A stretch of DNA of 64,000 bases, taken from contig CALUXR010000002.1 in NCBI GenBank assembly GCA_944324795.1, positions 1-64,000 on the forward strand, in the 5' to 3' direction. The DNA comes from an uncultured Acholeplasmatales bacterium. Its GTDB lineage: Bacteria; Bacillota_I; Bacilli_A; Acholeplasmatales; Anaeroplasmataceae. Position numbers and translations under genes: made by a program. Positions 30,244 to 41,600 of this stretch are shown here, one piece after another. Every line of letters starts with the position of its first letter. The stretch's first letter is position 1. The notes below the pieces were generated by a model. The model was not told the DNA's origin and ran no database searches. It saw only the letters and a list, made by a program, of their open reading frames with translations.

Positions 30244-32736
30244 ATGAATAATCATGACAATAAAGAATTTTTAGATGCGGAAAATAAAGAAATTGACCGT
30301 ATTGAAAAACTTAATATTAATGATAAATTACAAAAATCATTTTTATCATATGCAATGAGTGTTATCATCTCTAGAGCTTTACCAGATATTAGAGATGGTT
30401 TAAAACCTGTTCAAAGAAGAATCGTTTATGGTATGAATGAGATGGGTGTTTATGCGAATGTAGCTCATAAAAAATCTGCTCGTATTGTCGGTGATGTAAT
30501 GGGTAAATATCACCCTCATGGTGATTCTTCTATTTATGATGCAATGGTTAGAATGGCTCAACCATTTAGTTATCGTTATCCTCTAGTTGACGGTCATGGT
30601 AACTTTGGTAATATTGATGGTGATGGTGCTGCGGCAATGCGTTATACTGAAGCAAGAATGAGCAAAATTGCTTCAGAAATGGTTCGTGATATTGATAAAA
30701 ATACTGTAGATTTCATTGATAATTATGATGGAACTGAACAAGAACCTGTTGTTCTTCCATCACGCATCCCTAATCTTTTAGTAAATGGAACTACGGGTAT
30801 AGCAGTTGGTATGGCTACAAATATTCCACCTCATAACCTAGGTGAAGTAATCGATGGTATTGTAGCTTTAATTCATAATAAAGATATTACTATCGAAGAA
30901 TTGATGAATTATATAAAAGGGCCAGATTTCCCTACAGGAGGCCAAATTTTAGGTTTATCAGGTCTTTATAAAGCTTATACAACAGGTAATGGTACTATCG
31001 TAATAAGATCTAAGGCTGATATTGAAAATAATGCTAAAAATGGTAAGAATTCAATTATAATTACAGAAATACCATATATGGTAAATAAAACAAAATTAAT
31101 TGAAAGAATTGCTGAAATAGCTAAAAATAAAATAGTTGAAGGTATAACAGATATTAGAGATGAATCAAATCGTAAAGGTGTAAGAATTGTTATTGAACTT
31201 CGTAAAGATGTAAATCCAGAAGTTATGTTAAACAATTTATATAAATACACCCAACTTCAAACATCATATGGTATGAATATGATATGTTTAGTAAATAATT
31301 CTCCTAAAGCTGTTTCTTTAAAAGAAGCTTTAGAGGAATATTTAAAGTTCCAAATTGAAATTATTACTAGACGTACTCAATATGATTTAGATAAAGCTCT
31401 AGCAAGACTTCATATTTTAGAAGGATATATTATCGCCCAAGATAATATTGAAGAAATAATTAAAATCATTAGAGAAACTGATGATGGTACTGAAAAAGAA
31501 AAATTAATTGAAAGATTTAATTTAACAGATATTCAAGCTACTGCTATTTTAGATATGCAACTTAGAAGATTATCTGGTTTAAATAGAGAAAAAATATTAC
31601 AAGAACAAGCTGAATTACATATTCAAATTGATGAATTTAGACGCATTCTTGGAAGTGAAGATTTAAAATTAGAAACAATTGAAAAAGAATTGCTTGAAAT
31701 TAAAAATAAATATGCAGATGAAAGAAAATCTGAAATAAATCTACATAGTGATCTAAATATAGAAAATGAGGATTTAATACCTCGTGAAGATGTAATTATT
31801 ACTATTACTTCCTCTGGTTATGCAAAAAGAATGAAACAAGATGTTTATAAGGTTCAAAATAGAGGTGGTGTTGGTATTACAGGAATTAAGACTAAAGAAG
31901 ATGATGATGTATGGCAAATTATACCAACATCTACTCATGACTACTTATACTTCTTTACTAATTTAGGTAGAGTTTATGCTATAAAAGCATATCAAATTCC
32001 TGAATCATCAAGAACAGCTAAAGGTAGCCCTATAGTTAATTATATTACATTCAAAGATGGCGAAAAATTGGCTGCAGTAAGCCGTATTTCAACAACTTCA
32101 GACGAGGATAAATATTTATTCTTTGTTACTAAAGATGGCATTGTTAAACGTAGCAATTTAGAAGAATTTAAAAATATAAGAACTAATGGTAAATATGCAA
32201 TCACTTTAAAAGAAGGTGATGAATTATTTGGTGTAGCAACAACAGATGGCAATAAAGAAATAGTTTTAGGTGCTTCAAGTGGTAAATCTATTAGATTTAA
32301 TGAAAATGATATAAGAGTAATGGGACGTAGTGCTAGTGGTGTTACAGGTATGCGTTTTAAAGAAACTGAAGATTATATTGTTGGTATGGCAGTTATTGGT
32401 AGTGACAATCAAGAAATATTAGTTGTTACAGAAAAAGGTTATGGTAAACGTAGTGATGCTTCATTATATAGATTACAATCACGTGGAGGCACCGGAATTA
32501 AAGCCTTAAATGTAACTGAAAAAAATGGTAAACTTGTAACTTTAAAAGCTGTAAATGATAAAGAAGATTTAATAATAACGACAGATAAAGGAATTGTTAT
32601 TAGAATGCATATTAAAGATATTTCAGTAACAGGACGCGCTACTCAAGGTGTTAAATTAATTAAATTAAAAGATGATCAAGCAATTTCAACAATTGCGACT
32701 ATCCCATCTGATGAAAGTGAGGAAGAGGGTTGCTAG
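30244..32736 (+). CDS. gyrA: DNA gyrase subunit A
   Basis: 830 residues. GyrA cuts and rejoins DNA; the catalytic Tyr is 134 in [11 protein letters not shown]. The quinolone region reads [17 protein letters not shown], with Ser 95 and Asp 99 at the positions where resistance changes occur, so it looks wild type. The C-terminal beta-pinwheel repeats end in an acidic tail. A terminator hairpin overlaps the stop. Confidence 0.98.
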   Translation: MNNHDNKEFLDAENKEIDRIEKLNINDKLQKSFLSYAMSVIISRALPDIRDGLKPVQRRIVYGMNEMGVYANVAHKKSARIVGDVMGKYHPHGDSSIYDAMVRMAQPFSYRYPLVDGHGNFGNIDGDGAAAMRYTEARMSKIASEMVRDIDKNTVDFIDNYDGTEQEPVVLPSRIPNLLVNGTTGIAVGMATNIPPHNLGEVIDGIVALIHNKDITIEELMNYIKGPDFPTGGQILGLSGLYKAYTTGNGTIVIRSKADIENNAKNGKNSIIITEIPYMVNKTKLIERIAEIAKNKIVEGITDIRDESNRKGVRIVIELRKDVNPEVMLNNLYKYTQLQTSYGMNMICLVNNSPKAVSLKEALEEYLKFQIEIITRRTQYDLDKALARLHILEGYIIAQDNIEEIIKIIRETDDGTEKEKLIERFNLTDIQATAILDMQLRRLSGLNREKILQEQAELHIQIDEFRRILGSEDLKLETIEKELLEIKNKYADERKSEINLHSDLNIENEDLIPREDVIITITSSGYAKRMKQDVYKVQNRGGVGITGIKTKEDDDVWQIIPTSTHDYLYFFTNLGRVYAIKAYQIPESSRTAKGSPIVNYITFKDGEKLAAVSRISTTSDEDKYLFFVTKDGIVKRSNLEEFKNIRTNGKYAITLKEGDELFGVATTDGNKEIVLGASSGKSIRFNENDIRVMGRSASGVTGMRFKETEDYIVGMAVIGSDNQEILVVTEKGYGKRSDASLYRLQSRGGTGIKALNVTEKNGKLVTLKAVNDKEDLIITTDKGIVIRMHIKDISVTGRATQGVKLIKLKDDQAISTIATIPSDESEEEGC

Positions 32737-32752
32737 TCAACCTTCTTTTTTT
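32725..32752 (+). terminator. Terminator of gyrA
   Basis: An 8-bp stem with one G-T pair (32725-32732 with 32738-32745) containing the gyrA stop, then seven T. The next gene starts five bases after the tract. Confidence 0.7.
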
Positions 32753-32757
32753 CTAAA

Positions 32758-35073
32758 ATGGAAAAAATAGCAGTTAGAGAATTAGCATATTTTGTTTATC
32801 AAAGTGGTAATTTAACTTCTTCTACTTCTTTTAATCAAAAAGCTATTGATGGTAAATATTTACATCAAGTTAGACAAAGTGAATATGATAATGATAGTAT
32901 AAAAGAATATTATATAAGTAAAATAATTAAATATAATGAAAAAGAATATGAAATACATGGATATATTGATGGTGTTTTAGAAAACAGAAAAAAGATTAGT
33001 TTAGAAGAAATTAAAACGACAGATAATAATATATATGATCCTAATTTTATAGAAAAAAGTGAACATCTAGCCCAACTTAAAATATATGGATATTTAATGT
33101 TATTAGATGATAAATTTAAAAATATTGAATTAAATTTATTATATATTGAAAGAAAAACTTTAAAAAGACGAAATTTTAAATATCATTTTAATTTTGATGA
33201 ATTAGAAAACTTCTTCTTCGATTCATTAAAAGAATATTTAAGTTATTTAGAAATATTCAATAATATTGAAGAAGATAGAATAAAAACAAGTAAAAATATT
33301 AAATTTCCATTTAAAACTATTAGAACAGGTCAAGATGAAATGCTAAAATTTCTAGATGAAAATTTAATAAAATCTAAATTTAATTTTATATTAGCACCAA
33401 CAGGAATTGGTAAAACTATAGCAAGTTTATATAGTGCTATAAAAAAACAAACTGAATATAATGATAAAATATTTTACTTAACAGCTAAAACTAGTGGTAA
33501 AAATATAGCTATAAATAGTTTAAAATTATTAATTGATAATGGATTTAAAGCAAAAATAGTTACTATTAATGCTAAAAGAAAGATTTGTTTAAAAAATGCT
33601 GATAATTGTGATATGGATAATTGTCCTTTTGCTAAAGATTTTTTCAACAAATTAAAAATAGCTACAAAAGATATATTATCTCATGAAGATATTATTGATG
33701 ATATTAAAATACTTCAATATGCTAAAAAATATGAATTATGTTCTTTTGAATTTAATCTTCATTTATCAGAATATGCAGCAATCATTATTTGTGATTATAA
33801 TTATATATTTGATCCAAAAGTTAAATTGATTAGATTCTTTGAAGATAATAAATATCATAATTTAATATTATGTGATGAAGCTCATAATTTAGTTAGTCGT
33901 AGTCAAAATATGTATTCTATTTCATTATCTATTATTGATTTATTATTATTAAAAAAATTATTAAATAAAGAAGAAAATATTAGTAAAAAAATAAATAAAT
34001 TAATAAATTATATTCATAAAAATTATGACAATTTAATAAATAATGGTTATTTTTTAACAAAAGAAAATGATTTAGAAATTGAAAATAACTTATTTAATAT
34101 TTGTCAAGATATTGAAGAATTTTTAGAAAACGAACTTGAACTTTTAAATAAAGAACAAGTTATTGAAAAATACTTATTATTAAAAGATTATTTAAGAATA
34201 TCTAAATTATATGGTGATGCACATATCTTTTTAATTAAATTAACTGGTGATAATTTACAAATAAATTTAAATTGCTTGGACGCTTCAAGTTATTTAAAAG
34301 ATATAATTATAAAAAGTACAAAAGGAATAACATATTTTTCAGCCACATTATATCCTATTGAATATTATAAACAATTACTTTCTTCTGATGCTGAAATTAA
34401 ATATCTTTGTTTGAATTCTCCATTCCCTAAAGAAAACTTAGCTAAATTTATAGGAAAAATATCTACTAGATATAAAGATCGTAGATATACGATGCCTTAT
34501 TTAATAAATATAATTAAAAAAACAATTAATGCTAGACCCGGAAAATATATTGTATTTTTCCCATCTTATGAATATTTAAAATTATGTTTAGAATATTTAG
34601 ATGTTTCTAATTATGATTTAATTGTTCAAAAAGAAGGACTTAATGAAATTGAACAAAAAAATATTTTAGCTAAGTTTAATGAAGATAATAATGTTTTGGG
34701 CCTTTTTGTTTTAGGAGGAATATTTTCAGAAGGAATTGATTTTATTGGGGATAAATTACATGGTGTTATTGTTGTTGGGGTAGGATTTCCGCAAATAAAT
34801 TTAGAAAATGAAATATTAAGAAATTATTTTGATAATTTAGGCTTAAATGGTTTTGATTATGCTTATACTTATCCTGGCTTTAATAAAGTAATACAAGCTG
34901 TAGGTAGAGTTATAAGAACAGATAATGATAAAGGTATAATGGTTTTAATAGACGATAGATATTTAAGTTTTAAATATTTAAATATATTTCCTAAGCATTG
35001 GTCTAATTATTTAATAATAAAGAATGAAAGTGATTTAGAAGATAAATTGAATGACTTTTGGTTTAATAATTAA
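32758..35073 (+). CDS. DinG/Rad3-family iron-sulfur helicase with N-terminal Cas4-like nuclease domain
   Basis: 771 residues. Residues 1-165 look like a PD-(D/E)XK nuclease: His 36, Asp 71 in GYIDGV, Glu 84 and Lys 86 in EEIKTT, Gln 106. The XPD-type helicase follows: Walker A APTGIGKT (213-220), four Cys (277, 284, 289, 328) able to hold a 4Fe-4S cluster, DEAH 373-376 and a late GRVIRTDNDKG motif. It probably unwinds and trims damaged or stalled DNA. No ribosome site precedes the ATG, which lies at the end of the gyrA terminator, yet the N-terminal sequence MEKIAVRELAYFV fits the family start. Confidence 0.88.
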   Translation: MEKIAVRELAYFVYQSGNLTSSTSFNQKAIDGKYLHQVRQSEYDNDSIKEYYISKIIKYNEKEYEIHGYIDGVLENRKKISLEEIKTTDNNIYDPNFIEKSEHLAQLKIYGYLMLLDDKFKNIELNLLYIERKTLKRRNFKYHFNFDELENFFFDSLKEYLSYLEIFNNIEEDRIKTSKNIKFPFKTIRTGQDEMLKFLDENLIKSKFNFILAPTGIGKTIASLYSAIKKQTEYNDKIFYLTAKTSGKNIAINSLKLLIDNGFKAKIVTINAKRKICLKNADNCDMDNCPFAKDFFNKLKIATKDILSHEDIIDDIKILQYAKKYELCSFEFNLHLSEYAAIIICDYNYIFDPKVKLIRFFEDNKYHNLILCDEAHNLVSRSQNMYSISLSIIDLLLLKKLLNKEENISKKINKLINYIHKNYDNLINNGYFLTKENDLEIENNLFNICQDIEEFLENELELLNKEQVIEKYLLLKDYLRISKLYGDAHIFLIKLTGDNLQINLNCLDASSYLKDIIIKSTKGITYFSATLYPIEYYKQLLSSDAEIKYLCLNSPFPKENLAKFIGKISTRYKDRRYTMPYLINIIKKTINARPGKYIVFFPSYEYLKLCLEYLDVSNYDLIVQKEGLNEIEQKNILAKFNEDNNVLGLFVLGGIFSEGIDFIGDKLHGVIVVGVGFPQINLENEILRNYFDNLGLNGFDYAYTYPGFNKVIQAVGRVIRTDNDKGIMVLIDDRYLSFKYLNIFPKHWSNYLIIKNESDLEDKLNDFWFNN

Positions 35074-35074
35074 A

Positions 35075-35096
35075 AATGGTGTCTTTTGACACCATT
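35075..35096. terminator. Bidirectional terminator between helicase and HIT genes
   Basis: A 9-bp stem (35075-35083 with 35088-35096) with a four-T loop, flanked by A-rich and T-rich sequence, between convergent genes. Confidence 0.75.
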
Positions 35097-35493
35097 AATT
35101 ATTTATTTTATTTAAAACTTCATCTAAAGAAATATCTTTATTATGATCTATAAATTTAATTAATAAATCATCATTATCATATCTAGGAATTATATGAAAA
35201 TGTAGATGCATTACAGATTGACCTGCAGCAGTTTCATTATTATTTAAAATATTTATTCCGCTAGCATTTAATTTGTTTTTAATTTTAATAGCTAACATTT
35301 TAATAACATTAATTAAATGAGCTAATGTTTTGTCATCTATTTCATAAATATTTTCATAATGTTTTTTTGGCATGACTAATGTATGACCATATGTCGCTTG
35401 TGATAAATCTAAAATAGCTAAAACTAATTCATCTTCATATACAATTTTACTAGGGATTTCTTTATTTATTATTTTACAAAATATACAATTCAT
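35095..35493 (-). CDS. HIT-family nucleotide hydrolase or transferase
   Basis: 132 residues. The family start CIFCKIINKEIPSKIVYEDE and the histidine triad MHLHFHIIPRY are plain. Members cut AMP from adenylated compounds or lysine adducts. A GGAGGT site precedes the ATG. It is one of the few minus-strand genes on the right arm and stands alone. Confidence 0.95.
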   Translation of the reverse strand: MNCIFCKIINKEIPSKIVYEDELVLAILDLSQATYGHTLVMPKKHYENIYEIDDKTLAHLINVIKMLAIKIKNKLNASGINILNNNETAAGQSVMHLHFHIIPRYDNDDLLIKFIDHNKDISLDEVLNKINN

Positions 35494-35632
35494 TATTTTA
35501 CCTCCATAAATATTATAAACTATTTTATAAGCAAATTGATACTATTAATTAAAAAATATGATATAATGAGATTAGAAATTGATGTTTATATTAGCATCTT
35601 GAAACAAATAATATAAAAATAGTGAGGTTAAA

Positions 35633-35995
35633 ATGAAAATATATTTACATACTGAACAAAAAGCTATTTTAGATGATATTAATGAAATATCTCTAGATTG
35701 TAAATGCTTAAAAGAGTTAAAAGCAAATACTACAGATGGAGCTAAAGAAAAACATGTACCAGTGGTAGAAGTTAAAGATAACATTTGTAATGTTGTCGTA
35801 GGAAGTACGGTACATCCAATGACTAGTGAACATTTAATTGAATTTATAATTGTAGTTACAACAAATGGTGTATATCGTAAAAATTTAACTCCAAATGATG
35901 AACCAAAGGCTAGTTTTGCTTTATTACCTGGCGAAAGAGTTATTGAAGTTTATGAATATTGTAATCTTCATGGTCTTTGGAAAGTAGTATTATAG
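35633..35995 (+). CDS. Superoxide reductase (desulfoferrodoxin SORL domain)
   Basis: 120 residues. It reduces superoxide to peroxide without making oxygen, which points to an anaerobe. The catalytic iron ligands are recognisable: EKHVP (His 41), VHPM (His 61), EHLIEF (His 67) and YCNLHG (Cys 110, His 113). The N-terminal rubredoxin-like four-Cys centre of class I enzymes is missing; only Cys 23 and Cys 25 (DCKC) remain. A GAGGT ribosome site and a TATAAT about 60 bases upstream are present, so it is probably monocistronic. Confidence 0.9.
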   Translation: MKIYLHTEQKAILDDINEISLDCKCLKELKANTTDGAKEKHVPVVEVKDNICNVVVGSTVHPMTSEHLIEFIIVVTTNGVYRKNLTPNDEPKASFALLPGERVIEVYEYCNLHGLWKVVL

Positions 35996-36001
35996 TTAGA
36001 T

Positions 36002-36031
36002 AAAAGTGTCAAAAAAAGGCACTTTTTCATT
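36002..36031 (+). terminator. Terminator of the superoxide reductase gene
   Basis: A 9-bp stem with one G-T pair (36002-36010 with 36018-36026) and a T-rich tail, before pflA. Confidence 0.7.
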
Positions 36032-36048
36032 TTTAAAAGGAGTAAAAT

Positions 36049-36771
36049 ATGATTGGTAAAATTCATTCTTTAGAGAGTTTTGGGACTGTTGATGGTCCTG
36101 GTATTCGCTTTGTAATCTTTGTTAAAGGTTGTCCGATGCGTTGTCTATATTGTCATAATCCTGATACTTGGAATATGGATAATGCTATATTAATGAGTGA
36201 AGATGAAATAATAAAAGAAGCTCTGAAATATAGGGGATATTGGGGTGATAAAGGAGGAATAACGATTAGCGGTGGTGAACCTTTATTACAATTTGATTTT
36301 GTTTTATCTCTTTTAAAAAAGTTTAAAGAATTGAATGTTAATACTTGCGTAGATACATCTGGAATTACGTTTAATTTAGATGAAAAAGATAAATATTTAG
36401 AATTGATAAAATATGTTGATTTATTTTTATTAGACATTAAGCATATTGACAATGAAGAACACAAAAAGCTCACAACAAAGCCAAATATTAATGTTTTAGA
36501 ATTTGCAAAATTTTTAAATGAAAATAATAAAAATGTTTGGATTCGTCATGTTTTAGTACCAGGTATAACAACAAATGAATTATATTTAAAAGAATTAAAG
36601 AGATTTGTTGATACGTTAAATAATGTTTCTAAAATTGAAGTTTTACCATATCATACACTTGGTATACATAAATATGAAAATTTAGAAATTCCTTATAAAT
36701 TAAAAGGAATAAATCCACCTACAAAAAATGAAATTTTACTAGCAAAGGAAATATTAGGAATAACAAAATGA
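36049..36771 (+). CDS. pflA: Pyruvate formate-lyase activating enzyme
   Basis: 240 residues. This radical-SAM enzyme makes the glycyl radical on pyruvate formate-lyase. The N-terminus GTVDGPGIRFVIFVKGCP and the cluster motif Cys 28, Cys 32, Cys 35 (GCPMRCLYC) followed by HNPDTW are typical. The partner pflB is not in the window. It ends in TGA overlapped by the start of the thioredoxin-like gene. It implies fermentative, oxygen-sensitive metabolism. Confidence 0.95.
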   Translation: MIGKIHSLESFGTVDGPGIRFVIFVKGCPMRCLYCHNPDTWNMDNAILMSEDEIIKEALKYRGYWGDKGGITISGGEPLLQFDFVLSLLKKFKELNVNTCVDTSGITFNLDEKDKYLELIKYVDLFLLDIKHIDNEEHKKLTTKPNINVLEFAKFLNENNKNVWIRHVLVPGITTNELYLKELKRFVDTLNNVSKIEVLPYHTLGIHKYENLEIPYKLKGINPPTKNEILLAKEILGITK

Positions 36772-37154
36772 ATAAATTTGAAATAAATGATATTAATAAT
36801 TTAAAAGGAATAAATATTATCCTTATAACAGGAGAAGGTTGTGTTAGTTGTTTTTCAATGATTAATGTGATTAACAATATTAGTTCAAAATTTAAAAATG
36901 TTAATTTTTATAATTTAGAAGTTGAAGAAAAATATTTAGATTTTTTAAATAAATATAATGTTAGAACTATACCATCTTTATTAATAATAAAAGATAATGA
37001 ATTAATAAGTAGTTGTCATGGATATCAACCAGAAGAAATTTTAGAAATTTATTTAGAATCTAAAATTGAAGATATAGATAAAAAAAATAATTTTAAGATA
37101 AAAGAATTAATAGCGCTTTTATCTTTTTATTTTGTTTACAAGCGCTTACATTAA
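36768..37154 (+). CDS. Thioredoxin-fold protein
   Basis: 128 residues. The fold is suggested by GEGCVSC (Cys 25 and Cys 28, a CxxC site) and the cis-Pro region VRTIPSLLII. It has no signal peptide. It overlaps pflA by 4 bp, so it may protect or reduce the activating enzyme or its target, which is inference from context. The tail after residue 95 is not thioredoxin-like and ends in a short hydrophobic stretch. A promoter-operator for the pectin genes overlaps its last codons. Confidence 0.75.
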   Translation: MNKFEINDINNLKGINIILITGEGCVSCFSMINVINNISSKFKNVNFYNLEVEEKYLDFLNKYNVRTIPSLLIIKDNELISSCHGYQPEEILEIYLESKIEDIDKKNNFKIKELIALLSFYFVYKRLH

Positions 37155-37163
37155 TGGTAAAAT
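37133..37163 (+). promoter_or_regulatory. Promoter and LacI-type operator of the pectate lyase operon
   Basis: TTTACA (37135-37140), a 17-bp spacer and TAAAAT (37158-37163). The palindrome AAGCGCTT (37140-37147) overlaps the -35 and spacer. The 16 bases TTTACAAGCGCTTACA recur exactly at 42471-42486 before the transporter operon. A regulator of the LacI family, possibly CcpA-like, would block RNA polymerase here. Confidence 0.7.
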
Positions 37164-37195
37164 TAGTTAAATATTTGATGAAAGAAGGGAATATA

Positions 37196-38668
37196 ATGAA
37201 AAAGCTATTACTTGGAGTATTAAGTTTATTATTTATAATAAGTCTTAGTGCTTGTAAAAAGACTGAAAATAATGATGATACTAACGATGATAAGCAAGAG
37301 GAAAATAATAATGAAAATATTAATTATAATACACCTTCTATGGAAGAAGGTTCACAAGATTATATCGTTAGCATTTCTCTTAATTTAGATAATGCTAAAT
37401 TAGAATATTATTTAAGTGAACAAATCGATACAAGTGGTGTTAAAGTTATTGCTACATATAACAATAATGAAACTCCAGATTTAGCAGATTCTACTAAAGA
37501 TGTTACTAATTTAGTCAATTTTGATACAAGCGAATATAATCCAAATAAAGAAGGGACATATAATATAAATGTTTTATATGACGATCAAAAACAACAATTA
37601 TATGCATCTTATGAAGTTGTTGTTAATAATATGATAGATTATATAACTGATAGAAATTATGCGGTTGGATTAGAAGTTGATTTAAACAATGTTAAATTAG
37701 AATATAATTGGAATGAAGAAAAGCCAACATTCAATGATTTGAATTTAAAAGTTTATATGAAAGATACTACAAATTTAGATGCTGAACCAAAATATAAGTC
37801 AATAAAATCTAGTAGTAAGGAAGTAAATGTTGATACTTCAATGATTGATATGAATAGAGGTGGTTATTATTTTGTTATTGTAAGTTATACAGATGAATAT
37901 GAAACATCTTTAGGAATTAATCAAAAAATAACAGTATCTAATTCTTTTACAATTAAAATTAATAATCCATTAAAGAGTATTGAATTTTTAAGTGGAAATG
38001 CAACTGTTGATCAATACGCTAAATTAGATTATAGTGATTGGCAAGTTGAAGCTACATATGAAAGTGGTTTAAAAGAAGTTGTTGATTATAATTTATTAAA
38101 AATTGAATATGATATTAATACAGCAGGGGAACAAGATGCGGTAGTTTCATACGAAGAAAATAATATTGTTGTGACTACAAAAGTTAAAATAAATGTTAAA
38201 GAAGCTGAATTATCTTTTAATTCATTATTCTTCACAGCTGATAGTTTAGCATTAAGTGATAATATTACAGCTACTACACCTTGGTATGATGAAGATGGTT
38301 ATGCTCCTAATATGATTACATTTACATCAGGAGCTAAAGTCACATCAAATTCTAAGGAAGCTGATGGTTATTCATTTAAAAATAGATTACAATTACAAAA
38401 GAAGTCTAATATTATTTTAGATTTAGCTATGTTTAATGGTAAAAATATAACAATTAAATTATATGCAATGAGTGGTAATAGTAATGAAATAAGAAGTATT
38501 GAACTTTATAAAAGTGAAATTATTGAACAAACAGCTTTGACTTCTATGTCTTTTGATGGTAAGAATTTAACTTCTCAAGAATATACATTTAATTGTGATG
38601 GTAGCACATATCTAATTAAAGACGTTGATGGTGTTAATGTATATGGTATTCTTATTATAATTAATTAG
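37196..38668 (+). CDS. Secreted lipoprotein with bacterial Ig-like repeats
   Basis: About 490 residues from the ATG at 37196, which has an AGAAGG site; an upstream in-frame ATG lacks one and lies over the promoter. Lipobox LSAC (Cys 20) indicates a lipid-anchored surface protein. After an Asp/Asn/Glu-rich linker come two or three Ig-like modules, then a C-terminal region (about 345-490) that resembles beta-sandwich modules attached to pectate lyases and may bind polysaccharide. It is co-transcribed with the PL9 lyase gene, eight bases downstream. Confidence 0.7.
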   Translation: MKKLLLGVLSLLFIISLSACKKTENNDDTNDDKQEENNNENINYNTPSMEEGSQDYIVSISLNLDNAKLEYYLSEQIDTSGVKVIATYNNNETPDLADSTKDVTNLVNFDTSEYNPNKEGTYNINVLYDDQKQQLYASYEVVVNNMIDYITDRNYAVGLEVDLNNVKLEYNWNEEKPTFNDLNLKVYMKDTTNLDAEPKYKSIKSSSKEVNVDTSMIDMNRGGYYFVIVSYTDEYETSLGINQKITVSNSFTIKINNPLKSIEFLSGNATVDQYAKLDYSDWQVEATYESGLKEVVDYNLLKIEYDINTAGEQDAVVSYEENNIVVTTKVKINVKEAELSFNSLFFTADSLALSDNITATTPWYDEDGYAPNMITFTSGAKVTSNSKEADGYSFKNRLQLQKKSNIILDLAMFNGKNITIKLYAMSGNSNEIRSIELYKSEIIEQTALTSMSFDGKNLTSQEYTFNCDGSTYLIKDVDGVNVYGILIIIN

Positions 38669-38676
38669 GGGGTGGG

Positions 38677-41600
38677 ATGATGAAATATTTAAGTAAAATT
38701 TTAATTTCTTTATTAGCTATTGGTGGTATTTTAGCTATTAATGGTTGTAAGAAAGATGAACAACCTACAGAAACAAATGAAAATTATTTGTATGCATCAC
38801 CAAATGGTACGGAAAACGGAACAGGAACTAAAGATAACCCTTTAAATGGACGATTTGGTTTAAGTTCGGCAAACCCTGGTCAAACAGTAATTTTTGAAGA
38901 AGGTACATATAAAATAGATGTCCCTGTATTTTTAAGTAATATTGCAACGGCTAGTAATCCGATTACTATTAAAGCTGCTGAAGGAGCTAAAGTTGTAATA
39001 GATTTTAGTGGAATGGAATTTTTATCAACAAATAGAGGAATTACTGTTTCTGGTAATTATTACCATATTGAAGGTCTAGAGGTTGTTGGTGCTGGCGATA
39101 ATGGAATGTATATTTCTGGTAGTTATAATACGATTGAAAATTGTGTTTTCCACGATAATAGAGATACAGGTTTACAAATTGGTCGTGGTGGTTCATCAAT
39201 GGTAACAATGGATAAGTGGCCTGCTTATAACTTAATTAAAAATTGTACATCTTATAATAATTTTGATGATCAAACTGGTGGTGAAAATGCTGATGGTTTT
39301 GCGGCTAAATTAACTGTTGGTTATGGTAATGTGTTTGATAGTTGTATTGCTTATCGTAATTCTGATGATGGTTGGGATTTATTTGCTAAACAAGATTCAG
39401 GAAATATTGGTAGAGTAATATTATATAATTGTGTTTCATTTGAAAATGGTTATTTATATGAGAAAAAATCAGAAGTAGATATGAATAACAATCCTACAAC
39501 AGATCCTGCTTATAACACAACTCTAGGTGATGGTATAGGTTTTAAACTTGGTGGTTCTATTATGAAAGGTGATGTATTAATGTATAATTGTATTGCCTTT
39601 AATAATAAATTACATGGTGTGGGTGATAATTCTAATCCTGGTGTAATTAGTGTTTATAATACTACAACATATAATAACTGTGCCCAAATAAATGAAGAAA
39701 CCGGACAAATTGACCCAAATGCTAAATTAGAAGAAGGGGATACTGCTTCTGCAAACTTTAGTTTAGCAAGAACTGAAGATAGTTATAATACATATAGTGG
39801 ATTATTATCTTATGCTAATAATGCTAGTTTAGGTGTTGATGAATATAGAGGTGTTGTATATAATAGTTTATTTAATGATGGCGCTAATGGGTATCGTTTA
39901 TTTGAAGATTATACTGATGCTTCTAGTTATGTAGATAGTAAATCTGGTAATAAATATGAACAAGGATTAAATGATGAATCATTTAAATCAGTTAAAGCAC
40001 CTACAGGGTTAAATAATCCTAATATTCATAAAGAATTAAGAAATGAAGATGGCTCTATTAATTTAGGTGATTTCTTAGTTTTAAAAGATGAAACGTTAGC
40101 TAAATTAAATGATGGTAATCCGATTGGAGCTAGTTTAAATAAATCTAGTTGGGATGAATATGAACATTATAATAATTTAGGAATTGACCCTGAATTAAAT
40201 GAAAATGAAGCAGCTTTAATGGCTTCTTATTTAGCATTAGAATTAACATGTAATCCTAACGCTGTTATGCAAGACTTTAAATTGCCTACTAAATATAATG
40301 GTACAGAAGTTATTTGGTATTCATCTGATCCTTCAATTTTAGAAGTTGGTAGTGAAGAAATAACATCAAATTCTGGTTCAAAAGAAATTATAATTAAAGT
40401 TAACAGACCAGAAAATGATACAAAAGTAAAATTAACTGCTAAATTAATTTATAATGAATTATATGAAGACCCCGATACTTATGAAATAACAATTTTAGAT
40501 ACAGTATCTACAAATAAAGAATTTGAAGTTAATGTTAAAGCAGCAACACCTGAACTTGGGGAAGTAATAATAAATAGTGATGATAAAGTAATTTTAGATA
40601 AATATGATTATTATGTAGAACCTACAGTTGAGGTTTTAGATGCTTCAAATTATAGTGGTAAAAAATTAACAGAAGGTAAAGAATATACTTTAACTAAGAC
40701 GATTTCTTATCAAACAAATAAATTAGAAAATCCTACAAATATAGTAGGTGTCTATACTACAACCCCTGGTATTTATACTGTTACATATGAAGCAAAATCA
40801 ACATTAAATCCTAATGTTACATCATCAAACAGTTATAAGGTTTATGTTGTAGATCCTAATGAAAAGATTAGTGTTTTAACATCAAGTGTGTTTGTTAATA
40901 AAGATGGTTATAGAATAACTGGTGAATTAAGTAATGTTAAAGCTAATTTATATGTTTTAGCTAGTGATAATCCTAACGCTACAACAGAAGAAATAATGCA
41001 AAATGGTATTAAATATGAAATTACTGATGACATGATTGATGTTTTAGGTAATCATGATAATAGTAATGGATATTATATTAATATGGTTGTAGAAAATAGT
41101 GGACAATCAGAAACTTATAGAGTTAGTGCTAAAGAAGTTAAAATAATAAATATTTCAACAGAACAAGAATTCTATGATTTGATGAATGGTACAACTTCAA
41201 ATGATTCTTCAACTATTTATAGTTTAACTAAAGATTTAGATTATACTAATTTTACATGGAATCCAAATAGTAAAAATGTTGAATTTTCTGGTTTATTAAA
41301 TGGGAATGGACATACTATTAAAAATATATCTATTATAAGTGATAGTGATAAAGATCATATGAGTATAGTTAATAGATTAACTGGTGGTACTATTATGAAT
41401 CTTAATTTTGATAATATTAATATTGAAGGAAAATCAGAAACTAAAGATGTGGCCGAAAGAGTTGGTATTATAGGTAGAATGTATGGTGGTTATGTTCATA
41501 ATGTTGATGTTACAAATATTTCATTATATGGTTATAGAAGAATAGGTGCTATTGTTGGTCATGTATCTGATGGAGATAATTATTTTAGTGAAATAAGTAT

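Noticed and set aside
30244-32736. Possible quinolone-resistance form of gyrA
   Set aside because: Ser 95 and Asp 99 are the usual sensitive residues.
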